Source: Papilionanthe hookeriana x Papilionanthe teres
Lineage: Eukaryota > Streptophyta > Magnoliopsida > Asparagales > Orchidaceae
DNA: 64,000 nt
Assembly (NCBI GenBank): GCA_022702705.1
Contig: CM040429.1
Coordinates: 115,483,943 to 115,547,942, forward strand
Direction: 5' to 3'
Shown here: positions 34,871 to 46,255 of the stretch, piece by piece
Layout of the letters: each line of letters opens with the position of its first letter
Position numbering within the stretch: position 1 is the stretch's first letter
Translations under genes and position numbers: made by a program
Notes under the pieces: model-generated
What the model saw: the letters and a program-made list of their open reading frames with translations, nothing else
Database searches by the model: none
Told to the model about the DNA's origin: nothing

Positions 34871-36669
34871 ATGACATTTTTAAATAATAGCATAAGTTTC
34901 TTCATAAGGTACGCATCTACGAATTACAGAATCTCTTCCTAATTTAAATAAATGAGGATCTTCCCAAATATAAGATTTAGCATCATTTTTAAATTTCTTA
35001 ATAAATTTGTTATCCAATCCATAAGGTAAAATATTGCTAACTAAATAGTTAACTATATCCGCATACCAAGGTGTTTGGTATCCTCGAATAACACACAAAT
35101 GTTCATCAGGAAATTTCTCATTTATATTTTCTTCAGTAATAACATCATTCTTAATTCTAGATAAATGATCAGCAATTTAGTTGTCCGTTCCTTTTCTATC
35201 CACAATTTGAAAATCAAATTCTTTTAGAAGTAAAACCCATCTTATTAGTCTAGGTTTAGCATCTTTTTTAACATTAAATATTTAATAGCAGAATGATCAG
35301 TATGAACTATGCATTTAGTACCAAGAAGATAAGGTCTAAATTTATCAAAGGCATATACTATAGCTAAAATCTCTTTCTCAATAGCAGTGTAATTTCTTTG
35401 AGTTTCAGTAAGAGTTTTACTAACATAATATATAACTTTGAAAATTTTCTTATATTTTTGTCCCAATACAACTCCAATTGCAAAATCACTTGCATCGTAC
35501 ATTAATTCAAAGGGTTTATTCCAATTAGGTGCAATAATTATAGGTGTAGTTATTACTTTTTCTTTTAAAATATTAAATGCTTTAACACAGTCTTCATTAA
35601 ATTCAAATTTAGCTTCTTTTTCCAATAAATGACAAAGAGGTTTAGCAATTTTAGAAAAATCCTTTATATATCTTCTATAAAATCCAGCATGACCCAAAAA
35701 ACTTCTCACATCAGTAACAGTAGTAGGGGGTTGCAGTTCAACAATAATTTTCTCTTTTGCTTGATCAACTTCCATCCCTTTGTGAAACTTTGCGACCAAG
35801 TACAATGCCTTTCGTGACCATAAATTGACATTTTTCCCTGTTAAGAATTAAATTTATTTCTTCACATCTTTTCAGAACTTTGGAAATATTTTCCAAACAA
35901 GACTCAAAAGAAGTTCCAAAAACTCAAAAATCATCCATGAATACTTCAATTCCTTTGTCAATCAAATCACAAAATATTGACATCATACATCTTTGAAAAG
36001 TTGCAAGTGCATTACATAAACCAAAAGGCATTCTTCAAAAGGAAAATGTTCCAATAAGGACTTGTAAATGTTGTTTTCTCTTGGTCCTCAGGAGTGATAA
36101 GTAATTGATGATAACCAGAATATCCATCCAGAAAGCAGAAATATGAGTGTCCAGCTAATTTGTCAAGCATTTGATCCAAGAAAGGTAAAGGAAAATGATC
36201 CTTTCTAGTGGCGTCATTTAACTTCCGATAATCAATGTAAATTCGCCATCCAAGAATCTTGTCTTGTAGGAATTAGTTCACTTTTATCATCGATAAGTGA
36301 CAAGCTACTCCTCCTTTCTTCGAACACAATGAATAGGACTTACCCATCAAGCTATCCGAAATAGGATAAATAATTCCAAGCATCTAACCATTTTAAAATT
36401 TCTTTTTTAACAACCTCTTTCATGATAGGATTTAATCTTCTTTGCGGTTCAATAGTAGGTTTAAACTTTTCTTCCATTAAAATTCTATGCATACAAATGC
36501 AAGGGCTTTTTCCTCTTATATCAATAATAGTCCAACCAAAAGCTTTCTTATAATTCTTTAACACTCCTATTAATTTTTCTTCTTGATCTAAACTTAGCTC
36601 AAAAGAAATAATAACAGGTAAAGTTAATGAATTTCCAAGAAATGCATACTTTAAATGTGAAGGTAACAT
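34871..36669 (-). pseudogene. Reverse transcriptase and RNase H pseudogene of minus Athila
   Basis: N-terminal RT words from 36669 (KKAFGWTIIDIRGKSPCICM, RLNPIMKEVVKKEILKWLDA), then a frameshift near 36352. The catalytic box FMDDF is at 35927-35941, directly followed by a stop. From 35805 the frame is open again: SFLGHAGFYRRYIKDFSKI, then RNase H with MYDASDFAIGVVLGQ, EKEILAIVYAFDKF and HTDHSAIKYL (catalytic Asp, Glu, Asp all kept), ending at 35245. A linker frame (35098-34880, WYADIVNYLVSNILPYGL) leads to integrase. Several breaks, so inactive. Confidence 0.88.
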
Positions 36670-36959
36670 TTTTAATTACAGTTCATGGCTTTTTTAATTG
36701 AGGATAAAAGTATATCATTTGAGTTATGTCTAAAGTTTCCCAGTTATCTTTAATATAATGAGTTTCTTTAAGTAATTCTTCTTCTTTATGTTCTTCATTT
36801 TCATTAGTTAAAAATTCAATTTCTTCGTCAGGAATGATTTTTCATTTTTCTCGATAGTGTTTTTCAATAATAAAATCAAAAATAACCATACGATAACATT
36901 TTCCTTTGTTAGGGTACTTCATCGATTTAAGAACATTGAATTTAATCCCTTGATCATTA

Positions 36960-37462
36960 ACTATCATAGTTAATTCTCCTTTTTGCACATCAATCATAGC
37001 TCATCCGGTAGCTAGAAAAGGTCTCCCTAAATTAATTGGTATTTCTTTATCTTCTTCCATATCAAGTACAATAAAATCCACAGGGAAGATAAATTTATCT
37101 ACTTTAACAAGTACATCCTCTATAACTCCTTTAGGGTAAGTGATAGATCTATCAGCTAACTGAAGGGTTACAGTGGTGGGAGTAATCTCTCCTAATTTCA
37201 ACCTTCGATAAATAGAAAATGGCATGAGATTAATACTTGCTCCTAAATCGCATAAAGCTTTTCCACAAAGGTTTTCTCCAGTAGTACAAGGTATAGTAAA
37301 ACTTCCAAGATCTTTAAGTTTCTGAGGTAATTTCTTTTGAATTATTGCACTACATTCTTCACTTAACGCAACAGTTTCAAAAGCTTCAAATTTTTGTCTC
37401 TTACTTAATATATCCTTCATAAATTTTGCATAAGTTGGCATCTGTTCCAAAGCTTCAAACAA
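36960..37462 (-). pseudogene. Retroviral-type aspartic protease of minus Athila
   Basis: Open frame 37462-37001 with LKDLGSFTIPCTTGENLCG, the active-site motif CDLGASINLMP (Asp-Leu-Gly-Ala-Ser in place of the usual DTGA), then GVIEDVLVKVDKFIFPVDF and INLGRPFLATG. This segment cleaves the polyprotein. The frame stops at 37001 just after the LGRPFLATG flap-side motif, where related elements continue. It is the best-preserved domain here but lacks an uninterrupted link to gag or RT. Confidence 0.88.
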
Positions 37463-37511
37463 AAGGTATGTTTATAGTAAGTTTCTTAAAAATTTCAAAG
37501 AACTTAGAAAA

Positions 37512-39046
37512 TTAATGATCAAGCTTCTGTTGTTTTAATCTTTGAGGAAAAGGTGGTGGTGGTTTTTCAACTTCCACATTAATAGAAATATTAGTTTGAA
37601 CTTTATTAGGAGAGGGAGTTTCTTTAAGTTTTTCAAACTCTTCAACCTCAATCTCTTTTTCAATTTCATTCTGCATTCTTTCTTTTAATTCCTTTCCACT
37701 TCTAAGTTTTACAGCTTTAACATGTTCATGTTCTTTTCCAGTTTCTTTTGGATTAATTTCAACATTACTAGGAAGTGTTCCTGGAGGTCTGTAATTAATT
37801 AAATTAGCAATTTGTCTCATTTAATTCTCAATATTACGAATAACAGTATTTTGATTTTGTAATTGATTACTCATTTGTAAAATTAATTCTTCTATTTATG
37901 ACTTTTTCTGTTGATTATTAAATCCAGGTGGTTTATAATTTGAATTTACTTGATTATTCCAATTTCCAGTTGGATGGGATTGATTATTACCCCATTGTTG
38001 CTGTTGATTTTTCCAGTTAAAATTAGGGCGATTTTTCCATCCAGGATTATAATAATTTGAATACGGATTATTTTTACTAGCAATAGCTTGTAAATTTTCA
38101 ATAGTTTGAGAATCTTCAATATTAGATGAGTTGTTATGTGATATGTTGATGGCAAAATTATCTAATTTCATATATATTGCAGCTACTTGTGAAGCTAAGA
38201 TAGAATAGGCTTTGTTATCTTGAATACTTGACAATCTTTTAGAATTAATCCTTTCAGAAGGCCATTGAAAACTATTGTTAGTCATTTCTTCAATTAAAGT
38301 ATAAGCTTCTTCAAATGATTTAGACATTAAAGAACCTCCAGCCGCAGCATCAATAATTGATTTTAGTTATCCAATTAAACCATTATAAAATGTTTGAATA
38401 ATTAACCAATCAGGTAAAGCATGATGAGGACATTTACTTAATAGTTCTTTAAATCTTTCCCAAGTTTCATAAATTGTCTCCCCGTCAAATTGACTAAATG
38501 AAGTAATATCATTTCTTAATTTAGCAGTTTTAGGAGGAAAATATTTAGCAAGGAATTTTTGTGCCATTTCAAATCTCATGTTTTAATAGATACTGTTGTT
38601 AATGAGTTCAACCACATCTTTGCTTTATCTCTTAAAGAAAAAGGAAAGAGTCTAAGTCTAATAGCATCATCAGAAACATTGTTATATTTAAAGGTAGCAC
38701 AAAGTTCTAAAAAACTAGCAAGGTGTAAATTTGGAACCTCATTTGGTGTTCCTCCTAATTTATTATTTTGAACCATTTGAATGATAGATGGTTTAAGCTC
38801 AAAAGAATTAGCATCTACAGCAGATATTTGAATATTACTATAAAGTTCATCAACTGTAGGGTTAGCATAATCCCTTAATGGTTTGTAAACATTTTGTTCA
38901 TTAATTTCAATTGGATTTTGTAAATTGTTATGTAAATTAGCCATCTTTTGGATTTTTAGAGTTTGTTTTCCTTTTTTAATTCTTTTAATAGTTCTTTCTA
39001 ACTCAGAATATAAAGGTAATAATTCTTCAGTTCCAGTACTACGCAT
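37512..39046 (-). pseudogene. Athila gag pseudogene, minus strand
   Basis: Starts at 39046 with a short leader (SELERTIKRIKKGKQ), then PLRDYANPTVDELYSNIQIS and the Gag core ...DDAIRLRLFPFSLRDKAKMW. A frameshift at about 38577 disrupts the Trp-containing junction; the next frame (38579-38367) has KFLAKYFPPKTAKLRNDI. Then 38327-37896 (FEEAYTLIEEMTNN, Asn/Gln/Trp-rich NYYNPGWKNRPNFNW) and 37820-37512 (LRSGKELKERM, KPPPPFPQRLKQQKLDH). No CCHC knuckle is visible, as in other Athila Gags. Structural protein of the virus-like particle. Confidence 0.88.
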
Positions 39047-39227
39047 AAAAAGTAAATTAAGAAGAAATAAAATCTCTACTTATAAAAAAAAATTAAATTA
39101 TATATATATATATATTTTTTTATTTTTTAATTTTTTTAATTTTTTTGGTATTTTATATTTTTGATAATAAAAGAAAATGAATAAAATAAAATAAAAATAT
39201 TTAAAATCTAAAAATTCTGCCTATACT

Positions 39228-39251
39228 CCTCCCTCAAGAATCGCGCCAAAA
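39228..39251 (-). other. Primer-binding site of minus Athila (degenerate)
   Basis: Directly after the LTR end on the minus strand: TTTTTGGCGCGATTCTTGAG, a decayed tRNA-Asp match (expected TGGCGCCGTTGCCGGGGA). A better match lies 60 bp away inside the LTR (39291-39310). Confidence 0.65.
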
Positions 39252-39254
39252 ACT

Positions 39255-41110
39255 CGACCCACGCTAAATATATGTGTACTAAAAGTTCAATCCCCAGCAA
39301 CGACGTCAAAAACTCGACCCGCAATCCGCCGATGACAAATAAAATAATTAATGCTTTCAAAATGTAATAGATAATAATAAGCAGCTAGTGTATATAAATA
39401 TAAATTTATCAAAAATATTTTACACACTAGAGGTACTACGCAAGTATACGTATCGTATCAAGTAATATACGACTTTGAAACAAAGACCCCAGTATCGATC
39501 CCATAAGGAGTGAGTTATGAATCTTAAAATATTTTAATTTTATTTTTAATTATTTCTTTTATAGCTATAAATTTGATATTTTTAATTTACTAGATGCAAT
39601 AATAAAGCAGTAATGATATAATTAATGTAAATAGCAATAAGACAACAACTTTCTTCCTTTCAATTATTCCAAGATTTCTAAGATAATGATAATATTCATG
39701 GAGAATATAAATTTATGGTATTGTGCCAAATAGAAGCATTTATATTCTTTACCCTTTGATCCAGGTGTAATGAACATTGGCTAGCCTATAGATCAGGTCT
39801 GGATGTATTGTTAGTAGAATGAATTAATCTAGGTTCACACTACTAGATGTCCATGGGTGGCTATGGTCGGCCATACTAGTGACCCTTTCCTTCTCTATAA
39901 ACCAAATTACAAGATTTTAGTCTGTCACTCTAAAAACTTATCAATTCTACACCCATTATATAATATCTTCCTATTTATTTGCACTTCACCTTGAATAACC
40001 CACACAAGGCCTTCGATTACCCAAGGATTCATGTGATATCTACTAGTTAAGAATTCATCTCCTTCTAGGTATCAAAACTCTTCAACAGATTTTAACAATT
40101 TAAATGGCCAATTTAAATAGTAAATTAAGATCTGATATTAATATCATCAAAATGTTTTAAATTATAAATAGTTTCTAATTCTCCAACGAATTTTATATTA
40201 TCTTATTTATCTTTTCATAATTGAAAGGAGAAAGTAAACTAACTACTCAGAACACAATGAATTTAAACAACAAAACATAATAATAAAACTTTGAATAAAA
40301 TTACAAATACTCATATCAAGTGTTTCTCCTACTGAACCTCTGAATTCTTCTGACTCCAAGCAAATAGTCTTCAAAAGCACCAACTCTTTAAACTCTCAAT
40401 ACAAACTCTAAATAAAATAACTATCTAATTTATGAAGGATAGTAAAAAGTCGGCCTAAAGTATCTCCCTAATTCTCTCTCTATATGGGACTCCAGATAGG
40501 GGGACTAAGTTGGGCGTTTTTCTCTGAAGGAGTAGCCTCCTATTTATAGGCTTCATGGGTTGCCTCAAGGCACCTCTATAAAATGTGTCCACATTCAATG
40601 AATCTTCTTGAAGGTGTGCCTGGCGCCTAGGCGCCAGACTCTACGTCCAGTTCTTCACACCTCTTCACTAACTCTGCGTCCAGTTCTTCACACCTCTTCA
40701 CTTTAGATAGCACCTCTTCGTTATTAAAACCGTTTCCAAGCGTCCAAATACATTGTATCACATGTCCAATAAACCAGGAACAACTGTCAGTCTTCTAAAA
40801 GGTCCAATAACCGCTAACACCGTCAAAATAACTGTCCAAAAGTCATCAAAAATCTTGACGGATCCCGTATCGACCTGGCGCTTAGCGCCGGATTCGGCGT
40901 CTGTGCACTGCACCAATAATTTTCGACAATTTTGCATTTTGGCTCCATTTTTGCTCCTTTTTGCTCCTTTTTGCACCTTGTTCACTTTCTTTTTTCTTCT
41001 TGAACATTTTTTCATCACCTATATCCAAAAACACAAAAATACCTTTCATTAAAGCATAATATCATTAAAAATTTGATAAAAATCAAGGCATAAAAATGGG
41101 TATTTTTTCA
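39255..41110 (-). repeat. 5' LTR of minus Athila
   Basis: Sense: TGAAAAAATACC ... GGGTCG (terminal CA mutated to CG). Contains the fossil primer-binding site (39291-39310), TATA box CTATAAATAG (40540-40549) and GC clusters (40620-40637, a perfect palindrome, and 40874-40905). A 37 bp piece (CTCTGCGTCCAGTTCTTCACACCTCTTCACT) is duplicated at about 40645-40700. Confidence 0.92.
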
Positions 41111-41115
41111 GTATG
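41111..41115. repeat. Right target-site duplication of minus Athila (GTATG)
   Basis: Identical to 27605-27609; fixes the outer LTR end at 41110. Confidence 0.92.
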
Positions 41116-41276
41116 TATTTTTTATTATAAAATAATTCATATAGTTGGAAATTCTTGGACTAAATTAGTCTAAAAAATTATGATCACCGTATAAATGTGA
41201 TTTACATCTCCAGATGATTCCATAGGATCAAAAATTACTCAATTCCATGGAGAAATGGGTGTGATATTGACCCTAG
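41116..41276. other. Unassigned spacer, probably part of LTR D
   Basis: Before the minus Athila landed this must have been contiguous with 27609. No match to A, B or C seen. No gene. Confidence 0.4.
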
Positions 41277-41846
41277 ATTTTTTAGTGAAAAGATGTATAT
41301 CTGACCTTTATTTTAAGTGGAAGGGTGGAATTCAAAATCATTAAAGGCCTATCAAGATATAGCAATCCTTGCCTTATAAAAAAAAGTGAAAAAAGAAAAA
41401 GAAATGAAAAGGTGAAAAATAGTATATGAAAAGGAAGGAGAAGCTTGAGGATTTAAGGGCCTAATCAAAAATTGGTTTCATACCTAAATTTTAAGATATA
41501 AGTTCAGAGAAAATCTAAAACTTAAGAATATAATATAGTAAGTAAAATTATTTTGAAATAAAGTATTTAAGTGAGAAAAATAAGTGTTTGAGTTTTATAT
41601 TTTGAAGAATCTACAAATATTTCTGAATTAAATAGAAACTTATATTTGTCATTTTCCTTTACTTAAGAACTTTCTAAACTTTAAGTTGGTTTTAATTAAT
41701 GAATTTTTTTCTAAATTGGACTATTCCATTTATAGAAGAAAATTTTGTTATCTTCCTAAGAAACTCATTACATAATTTGCATGCTAAAATGTTCTATGAG
41801 ATTAACTGTCACTTGAGGACAGTAACATTTTATGTTTGGGGGATTT
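41277..41846 (+). mobile_element. Athila 3' internal tail upstream of the plus element's 5' LTR
   Basis: Matches 59390-59961, the last internal stretch of the plus element, including the TATATCTGACCTTTATTTTA block, the ATTAAAGGCCTATC block and the polypurine tract TTTGGGGGATTTTG (41835-41848). A normal 5' LTR has no such sequence before it. The simplest reading is a tandem LTR-internal-LTR-internal-LTR array, cut down on its left. Confidence 0.8.
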
Positions 41847-42026
41847 TGATACACATAAAATATATAGTATTTTTATGCACATTTTATACCTATTTTTAAT
41901 GATATTGCACTTTAATGGAAGGTATATTGTGTTTTTATTGCAGGTATGATGAAAATGGATGATCATGATGAAAGGAACAAAATTGGATCAAATTTGGAGC
42001 AAAAAAAATGAAAAATGAAAATTTGG

Positions 42027-42076
42027 GCACTGGCGGCTAAGCGCCGGGCTTAGCCGTCGGGCGCTTAGCTGCCACA
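42027..42076 (+). promoter_or_regulatory. GC-rich inverted-repeat cluster in plus Athila 5' LTR
   Basis: CTGGCGGCTAAGCGCCGG followed by GCTTAGCC and GGGCGCTTAGCTGCC; several short arms can pair. The 3' LTR has a decayed copy at 60140-60186. Confidence 0.65.
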
Positions 42077-42287
42077 GTTAAAAATCGAAATCTAAAGGAA
42101 TTTGGCGCCAATTTCAATGGGGATGAGATGTAACTCTTGGTGGTAACTTCCATAACTTCCTTTAGGCGGTAAGTTTGAACGTAGGGGTGCATTCTTTGGT
42201 GGATACATTGAATCTGGACACATTTTGAAGAGACACCAAGGCACCTTTTGGTTTAATTTTTTAAGAGAGTCTTAGGAATGACTAAGT

Positions 42288-42470
42288 GCTCTTCCTTTGC
42301 ATTTTTGAAGAGAGTTTTCATAAGGAGTAGGAGTAGAGAGTAGAAAGAAGCTCTTCCTTTGCATTTTGAAGAGAGTTTTCATTAGGAGTAGTAGAGAGTA
42401 GAAAGAAGCTCTTCCACTTGCATTTTGAAGAGAGTTTTTACAGTATTTTACTTTTATTTTGTGAGATTTT
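42288..42470. repeat. Tandem repeat in 5' LTR, about 60 bp units
   Basis: Units starting GCTCTTCC at 42288, 42350 and 42408 with TTTTGAAGAGAGTTTTCAT and GGAGTAGAGAGTAGAAAG. The 3' LTR has only two such units (60397, 60458), which accounts for most of the length difference between the LTRs. Confidence 0.85.
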
Positions 42471-43777
42471 TTATTAAGAGTAGGAGTAGAGAGTAGAAAG
42501 GAGAAAAGGGTCAGAGTGAAGTCTTCTTCTTCCCACTTCTTTTCTTTCTTTTAGTTTAGTTTTTAGTGAAGTCTGAAGTTTATTCTGTGTCATCGGAGTT
42601 GGGAGATCCGCTATGAGGAGTGGTTTAGTGAAGAGTTAAAGTTTCAGAGGAACTTCTTGAGTCTTGTGGAGATAATTTTCAGATAAGTGTTTACTTTTGT
42701 TCTTACATTTAGTTTTTTTAATTAATATTTATTTTTGTTTGTTGTTTTTCTTATGGTTTTTAATCTCAAATCAATGTGTTTTGTATTTTCTCAATGCATT
42801 GTGAGTAGTTTACTTTATCTTTTTCATTCTTAAATGGAGAACTAGTTAGTTTATAGAGAATTGTTGTGGAAAGTATCAGTGTTTACAGTTGGAAGAAGTT
42901 CTGAAGATTGATTCTAAAATCTTTGTTTACTTCTTAATTTGGCCTGTTAAGTTGTAGAATTTCTTGAGATTATGTAAGATCCAATGTGGTATTATCTCAT
43001 AAAAGATAGTAAGAATCACATGCAATTATATGTGTGAGAATTCTAGTCCATATAATTGAATGTAATATTAGAAGATATTTTTATAGAAGGGAGTAACATT
43101 AGAGGATTTTAGAGTGACAAGCTAAAACCCCCTAATTTGGTTTAAGTTTTGAGTTTTGTTATGAGAACTTAGCCCCCAGTTTGTGGGAATCTAGGGAACT
43201 CTAGAGTGAGAGACTGGTATCTTCCCTGCCTAACTATGTTCAAAATGATAAAAATTTCAAATTAACCTATGTTCTTTATAGAACCAAGTAAGGGTAAAAA
43301 AACACATTTGCTTCTATCTGTCACAACAAATTTAAATACTTCCACAAAAATACTTTATTAATTATTACTACTTCATAAAAAGGAAAGAAAAAGATATTCT
43401 AGTTAATAGTGTTTTACATACAGTGTTATTAGTTATTATAATTTTAATTTCTTGTTAACATTTTATTAAGGAAATTTCAAAAGACAAATCAACTTTCAAA
43501 ACTTTTCAAAATCAAGACAAACTTTCAAAAGCCATTAAAAAAAAGTAAAAAGATAATTTTCTGATTCCTTTAAACATTTTCATATTTTCGCTGTGGGTTC
43601 GATATCTCGGGGCTTAATCAGAAAGTCTTATATTACTTGATAAACAATATGTATACTTGCATAGTATCTCATATTATAAAATCATAATTTTCATATCTAA
43701 ATCATCAACACATATATATATCGGTGCAGGACCAAGTTTTTTGGCGCACATATATTTATCTGGCGGAGTCAAGTTTT

Positions 43778-43795
43778 TGGTGTCGTTGCTGGGGA
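43778..43795 (+). other. Primer-binding site of plus Athila (tRNA-Asp type)
   Basis: TGGTGTCGTTGCTGGGGA lies six bases after the LTR end at 43771; it differs from the expected Athila TGGCGCCGTTGCCGGGGA at three positions. Confidence 0.8.
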
Positions 43796-43895
43796 AAATA
43801 ATTACATTGCATTTTAAAGAGAACTAAGAAATTTTAAATTTTTACTTTTCTTTGTTTTTGTTAGTGTGTTGTGTTTTGTTTTGTTTTAATGTTGT

Positions 43896-45472
43896 GTGCA
43901 TAGTTCAGGTTCTGAGGGATTTGTGCCTTACGATTCTGAATTAGAAAGAACTATTAGAAAAATAAAAAAAATAAAAATATAGAAAAAGATAAACATCTTC
44001 AAGAAATGAAAAATCATCAAAATCAAAATGTAGGCATCCATCAAGAATTAAGACCTTTAAGAGATTATGTTAACCCTATAGTAGATGAACTTCGTGGTAG
44101 TATTCAAAACCCTGCTTTAGCTGCTAATTCTTTTGAGCTTAATCATGCTATTATCCAAATGGTGTCTAATAATCAGTTTGGGGGAGCAACAACTGAAGAT
44201 CCTAATTTGCATCTTGCTAATTTTCTAGAGTTGTGTGCTATATTTAAATATGATGGTGTTTCGGATGATGCTATTAGACTTCGACTTTTTCCTTTCTCAC
44301 TAATGGATAAAGCTAAAATATGGCTACATTCGTTACCACCTGGATCAATAAGAACTTGGGGTGAACTGTCACAATAATTCCTTGCTAAATATTTTCCACC
44401 ATCTAAGACTGCTAAGTTGAGAAATGATATATCATCTTTCTGTCAGTTTGAAGTGGAATTAATATATGAAGCATGAGAAAGATTTAAAGATCTCCTCAGG
44501 AAATGTCCACATTATGCGATACCAGATTGGTTAATAATTCAAACTTTTTATAATGGATTAGTTGATTCTCTTAGATCAATCATCGATGCTGCTGCTGTTG
44601 GATCATTAATGTCTAAACCATTTTCTGATGCTTATGCTTTAATTGATGAAATGGCTACTAATAATTTTTAATTGCCTTCTGAAAGGTTAAACCCTAAAAA
44701 GGTAGCCAGTGTTTATGAAAATGATGCTTTTACAATGTTAGAAATCAAGTTGCTGTTGTATGAAGGAAGATAGACCAATTTGGGATGAATTTTTCTCAGC
44801 CAAATCTCATGATTAAAGAAAATTCATTAGGCCAAATGGTTTATTCTTATTCTTCACCAGAAACTGTGAATGCTATAATCAAACCTAACAACCCATATTC
44901 CAATTATTATAACTCAGGTTGGAAGAATCATCCAAATTTTAACTGGAATAATAATAATCGTAGGTGGTGTTAATCAACAACGGGGGAACCACCAAGTAAA
45001 ACCATTGGGGAATTGGAACAACCAAGATAATAATAATAATAGATTAACTTATCCTTCTAATTATAACAATGCTTTACAACTAAAGGAGAAGAAGTTGTCT
45101 ATGGAAGAAGTAGTATCTCATATGGGAAATCAATTAAAAATTCAAGGAGAAACCATCAAAAATATTGAAAATCAATTGGGACAAATTGCAAATGCCTTAA
45201 GTAATAGATCCCAAGGAATGCTTCCAAGTTATACTGAAGTGAATCCAAGAGAAAAGAATAAAGAACAAGTAAAAGCAATTCAACTGAGAAGTGGAAAAGA
45301 ATTGGAAGGAAGAGTTAAAAAAGAAACTGAAGTAGAGAAAGAAGAGATTGAAAGACCTAAAGAGGACGCTCCAAAAGGTTTTGAAAGACCTATTTCTCCA
45401 CCTAAGGTTGATTTAGAAAAACCACCACCTCCATTTCCTCAGAGACTTCTTCAACAAAAGTTGGATAAGTAA
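43896..45472 (+). pseudogene. Athila gag pseudogene, plus strand
   Basis: The start codon equivalent at 43896 is GTG, and the leader (YDSELERTIRKIKK) is out of frame with the main part. From 44006: PLRDYVNPIVDELRGSIQ and the Gag core to 44377. In-frame stops at 44375, 44474 (Trp codon lost) and 44669 (Gln codon lost), by comparison with the minus copy. Then a frame change, NPYSNYYNSGWKNHPNFNWN (44890-44950), and the C-terminal frame 45005-45472 with IQLRSGKELEGRV and KPPPPFPQRLLQQKLDK. No CCHC finger. Same layout as the minus-strand Gag. Confidence 0.88.
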
Positions 45473-46061
45473 TTTTCAAAATTCTTGGAGTTATTAAAGA
45501 AACTTACCGTTAATATTCCATTTGCTGAAGCCCTATAAAAAATTCCAAGCTATGAAAAATTTATGAAGGATATTCTTAATAAAAAGAGTAAGTTTGAGAA
45601 AATGAGACTGTTTCACTTAGTGAGGAGTGCAGTGCGATAATTCAGAAAAGCTTCCTAAAAAACTTAAAGATCCTGGTAGTTTCACAATTCCATGTGCAAT
45701 CGGAGAAAGATTCTGTGGAAAAGCTTTATGTGATTTGGGCGCAAGCATTAACCTTATGCCTCTATCAATATTCAAAAGACTAGGACTAGGAGAAATAACC
45801 CCAACAACTGTAACTCTGCAATTAACAGATTGTTTGATCACATATCCTAAAGGAGTTATAGAAGATGTTTTGGTAAAAGTGGATCGATTTATTTTTCCTG
45901 TGGATTTCATTGTGTTAGATATGGAGGAAGATAAAAAGATGCTTATAATTTTGGGGAGACCTTTTCTAGCTATAGGCAGAGCCATGATAGATGTGCAAAA
46001 AGGGGAATTAACGATGAGGGTTAATGATCAGACTTTTACATTTAAGTTTCAAAATCGATGA
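45473..46061 (+). pseudogene. Aspartic protease of plus Athila
   Basis: After a broken linker (45480-45626), the frame 45627-46061 is open: KLKDPGSFTIPCAIGERFCG, active site CDLGASINLMP at about 45732-45764, GVIEDVLVKVDRFIFPVDF, ILGRPFLAIGRAMIDVQKG. All expected protease motifs are present, in a better state than in the minus element. Confidence 0.88.
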
Positions 46062-46255
46062 AATATCCTGCTAGAGGTAAAGATGATGAGTATTATAGGA
46101 TGGATGTTATTGAATATCTAAGTGAATGTCATTTCAAATCAACTTATGAAGAGAAAGCTGAAAGAGAAGAATGGGAATATAAGCAAGAAGAGGAGTTATT
46201 TGATTCTGAAGATTTTTAAGAGGATGATTTAAAGTTTGTTCATGAAAGTTTTGAA

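Larger units (their letters stand above)
27610..41110 (-). mobile_element. Athila-type Ty3/gypsy retrotransposon, minus strand, 13.5 kb
   Basis: Two similar LTRs in direct orientation (27610-29432 and 39255-41110), perfect GTATG target duplication, tRNA-Asp primer-binding site and polypurine tract. In the minus direction it holds gag, protease, reverse transcriptase/RNase H, integrase, a small coiled-coil ORF and a third ORF. The Gag and protease texts (PLRDYANPTVDELYS, CDLGASINLMP) are Athila-clade. All ORFs carry stops or frameshifts and the integrase has lost a catalytic Asp, so it cannot move by itself. It interrupts giant-LTR relative D. Confidence 0.93.
41847..43771 (+). repeat. 5' LTR of plus Athila
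   Basis: TGATACACATAAAATATATAG ... GGCGGAGTCA. Includes a GC-rich inverted-repeat cluster (42027-42076), a tandem expansion (units from 42288, 42350, 42408) and a fossil primer-binding-site piece CAAGTTTTTTGGCGCA (43733-43748). The TATA box seen in the minus element's LTR is not well kept here. Confidence 0.88.
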
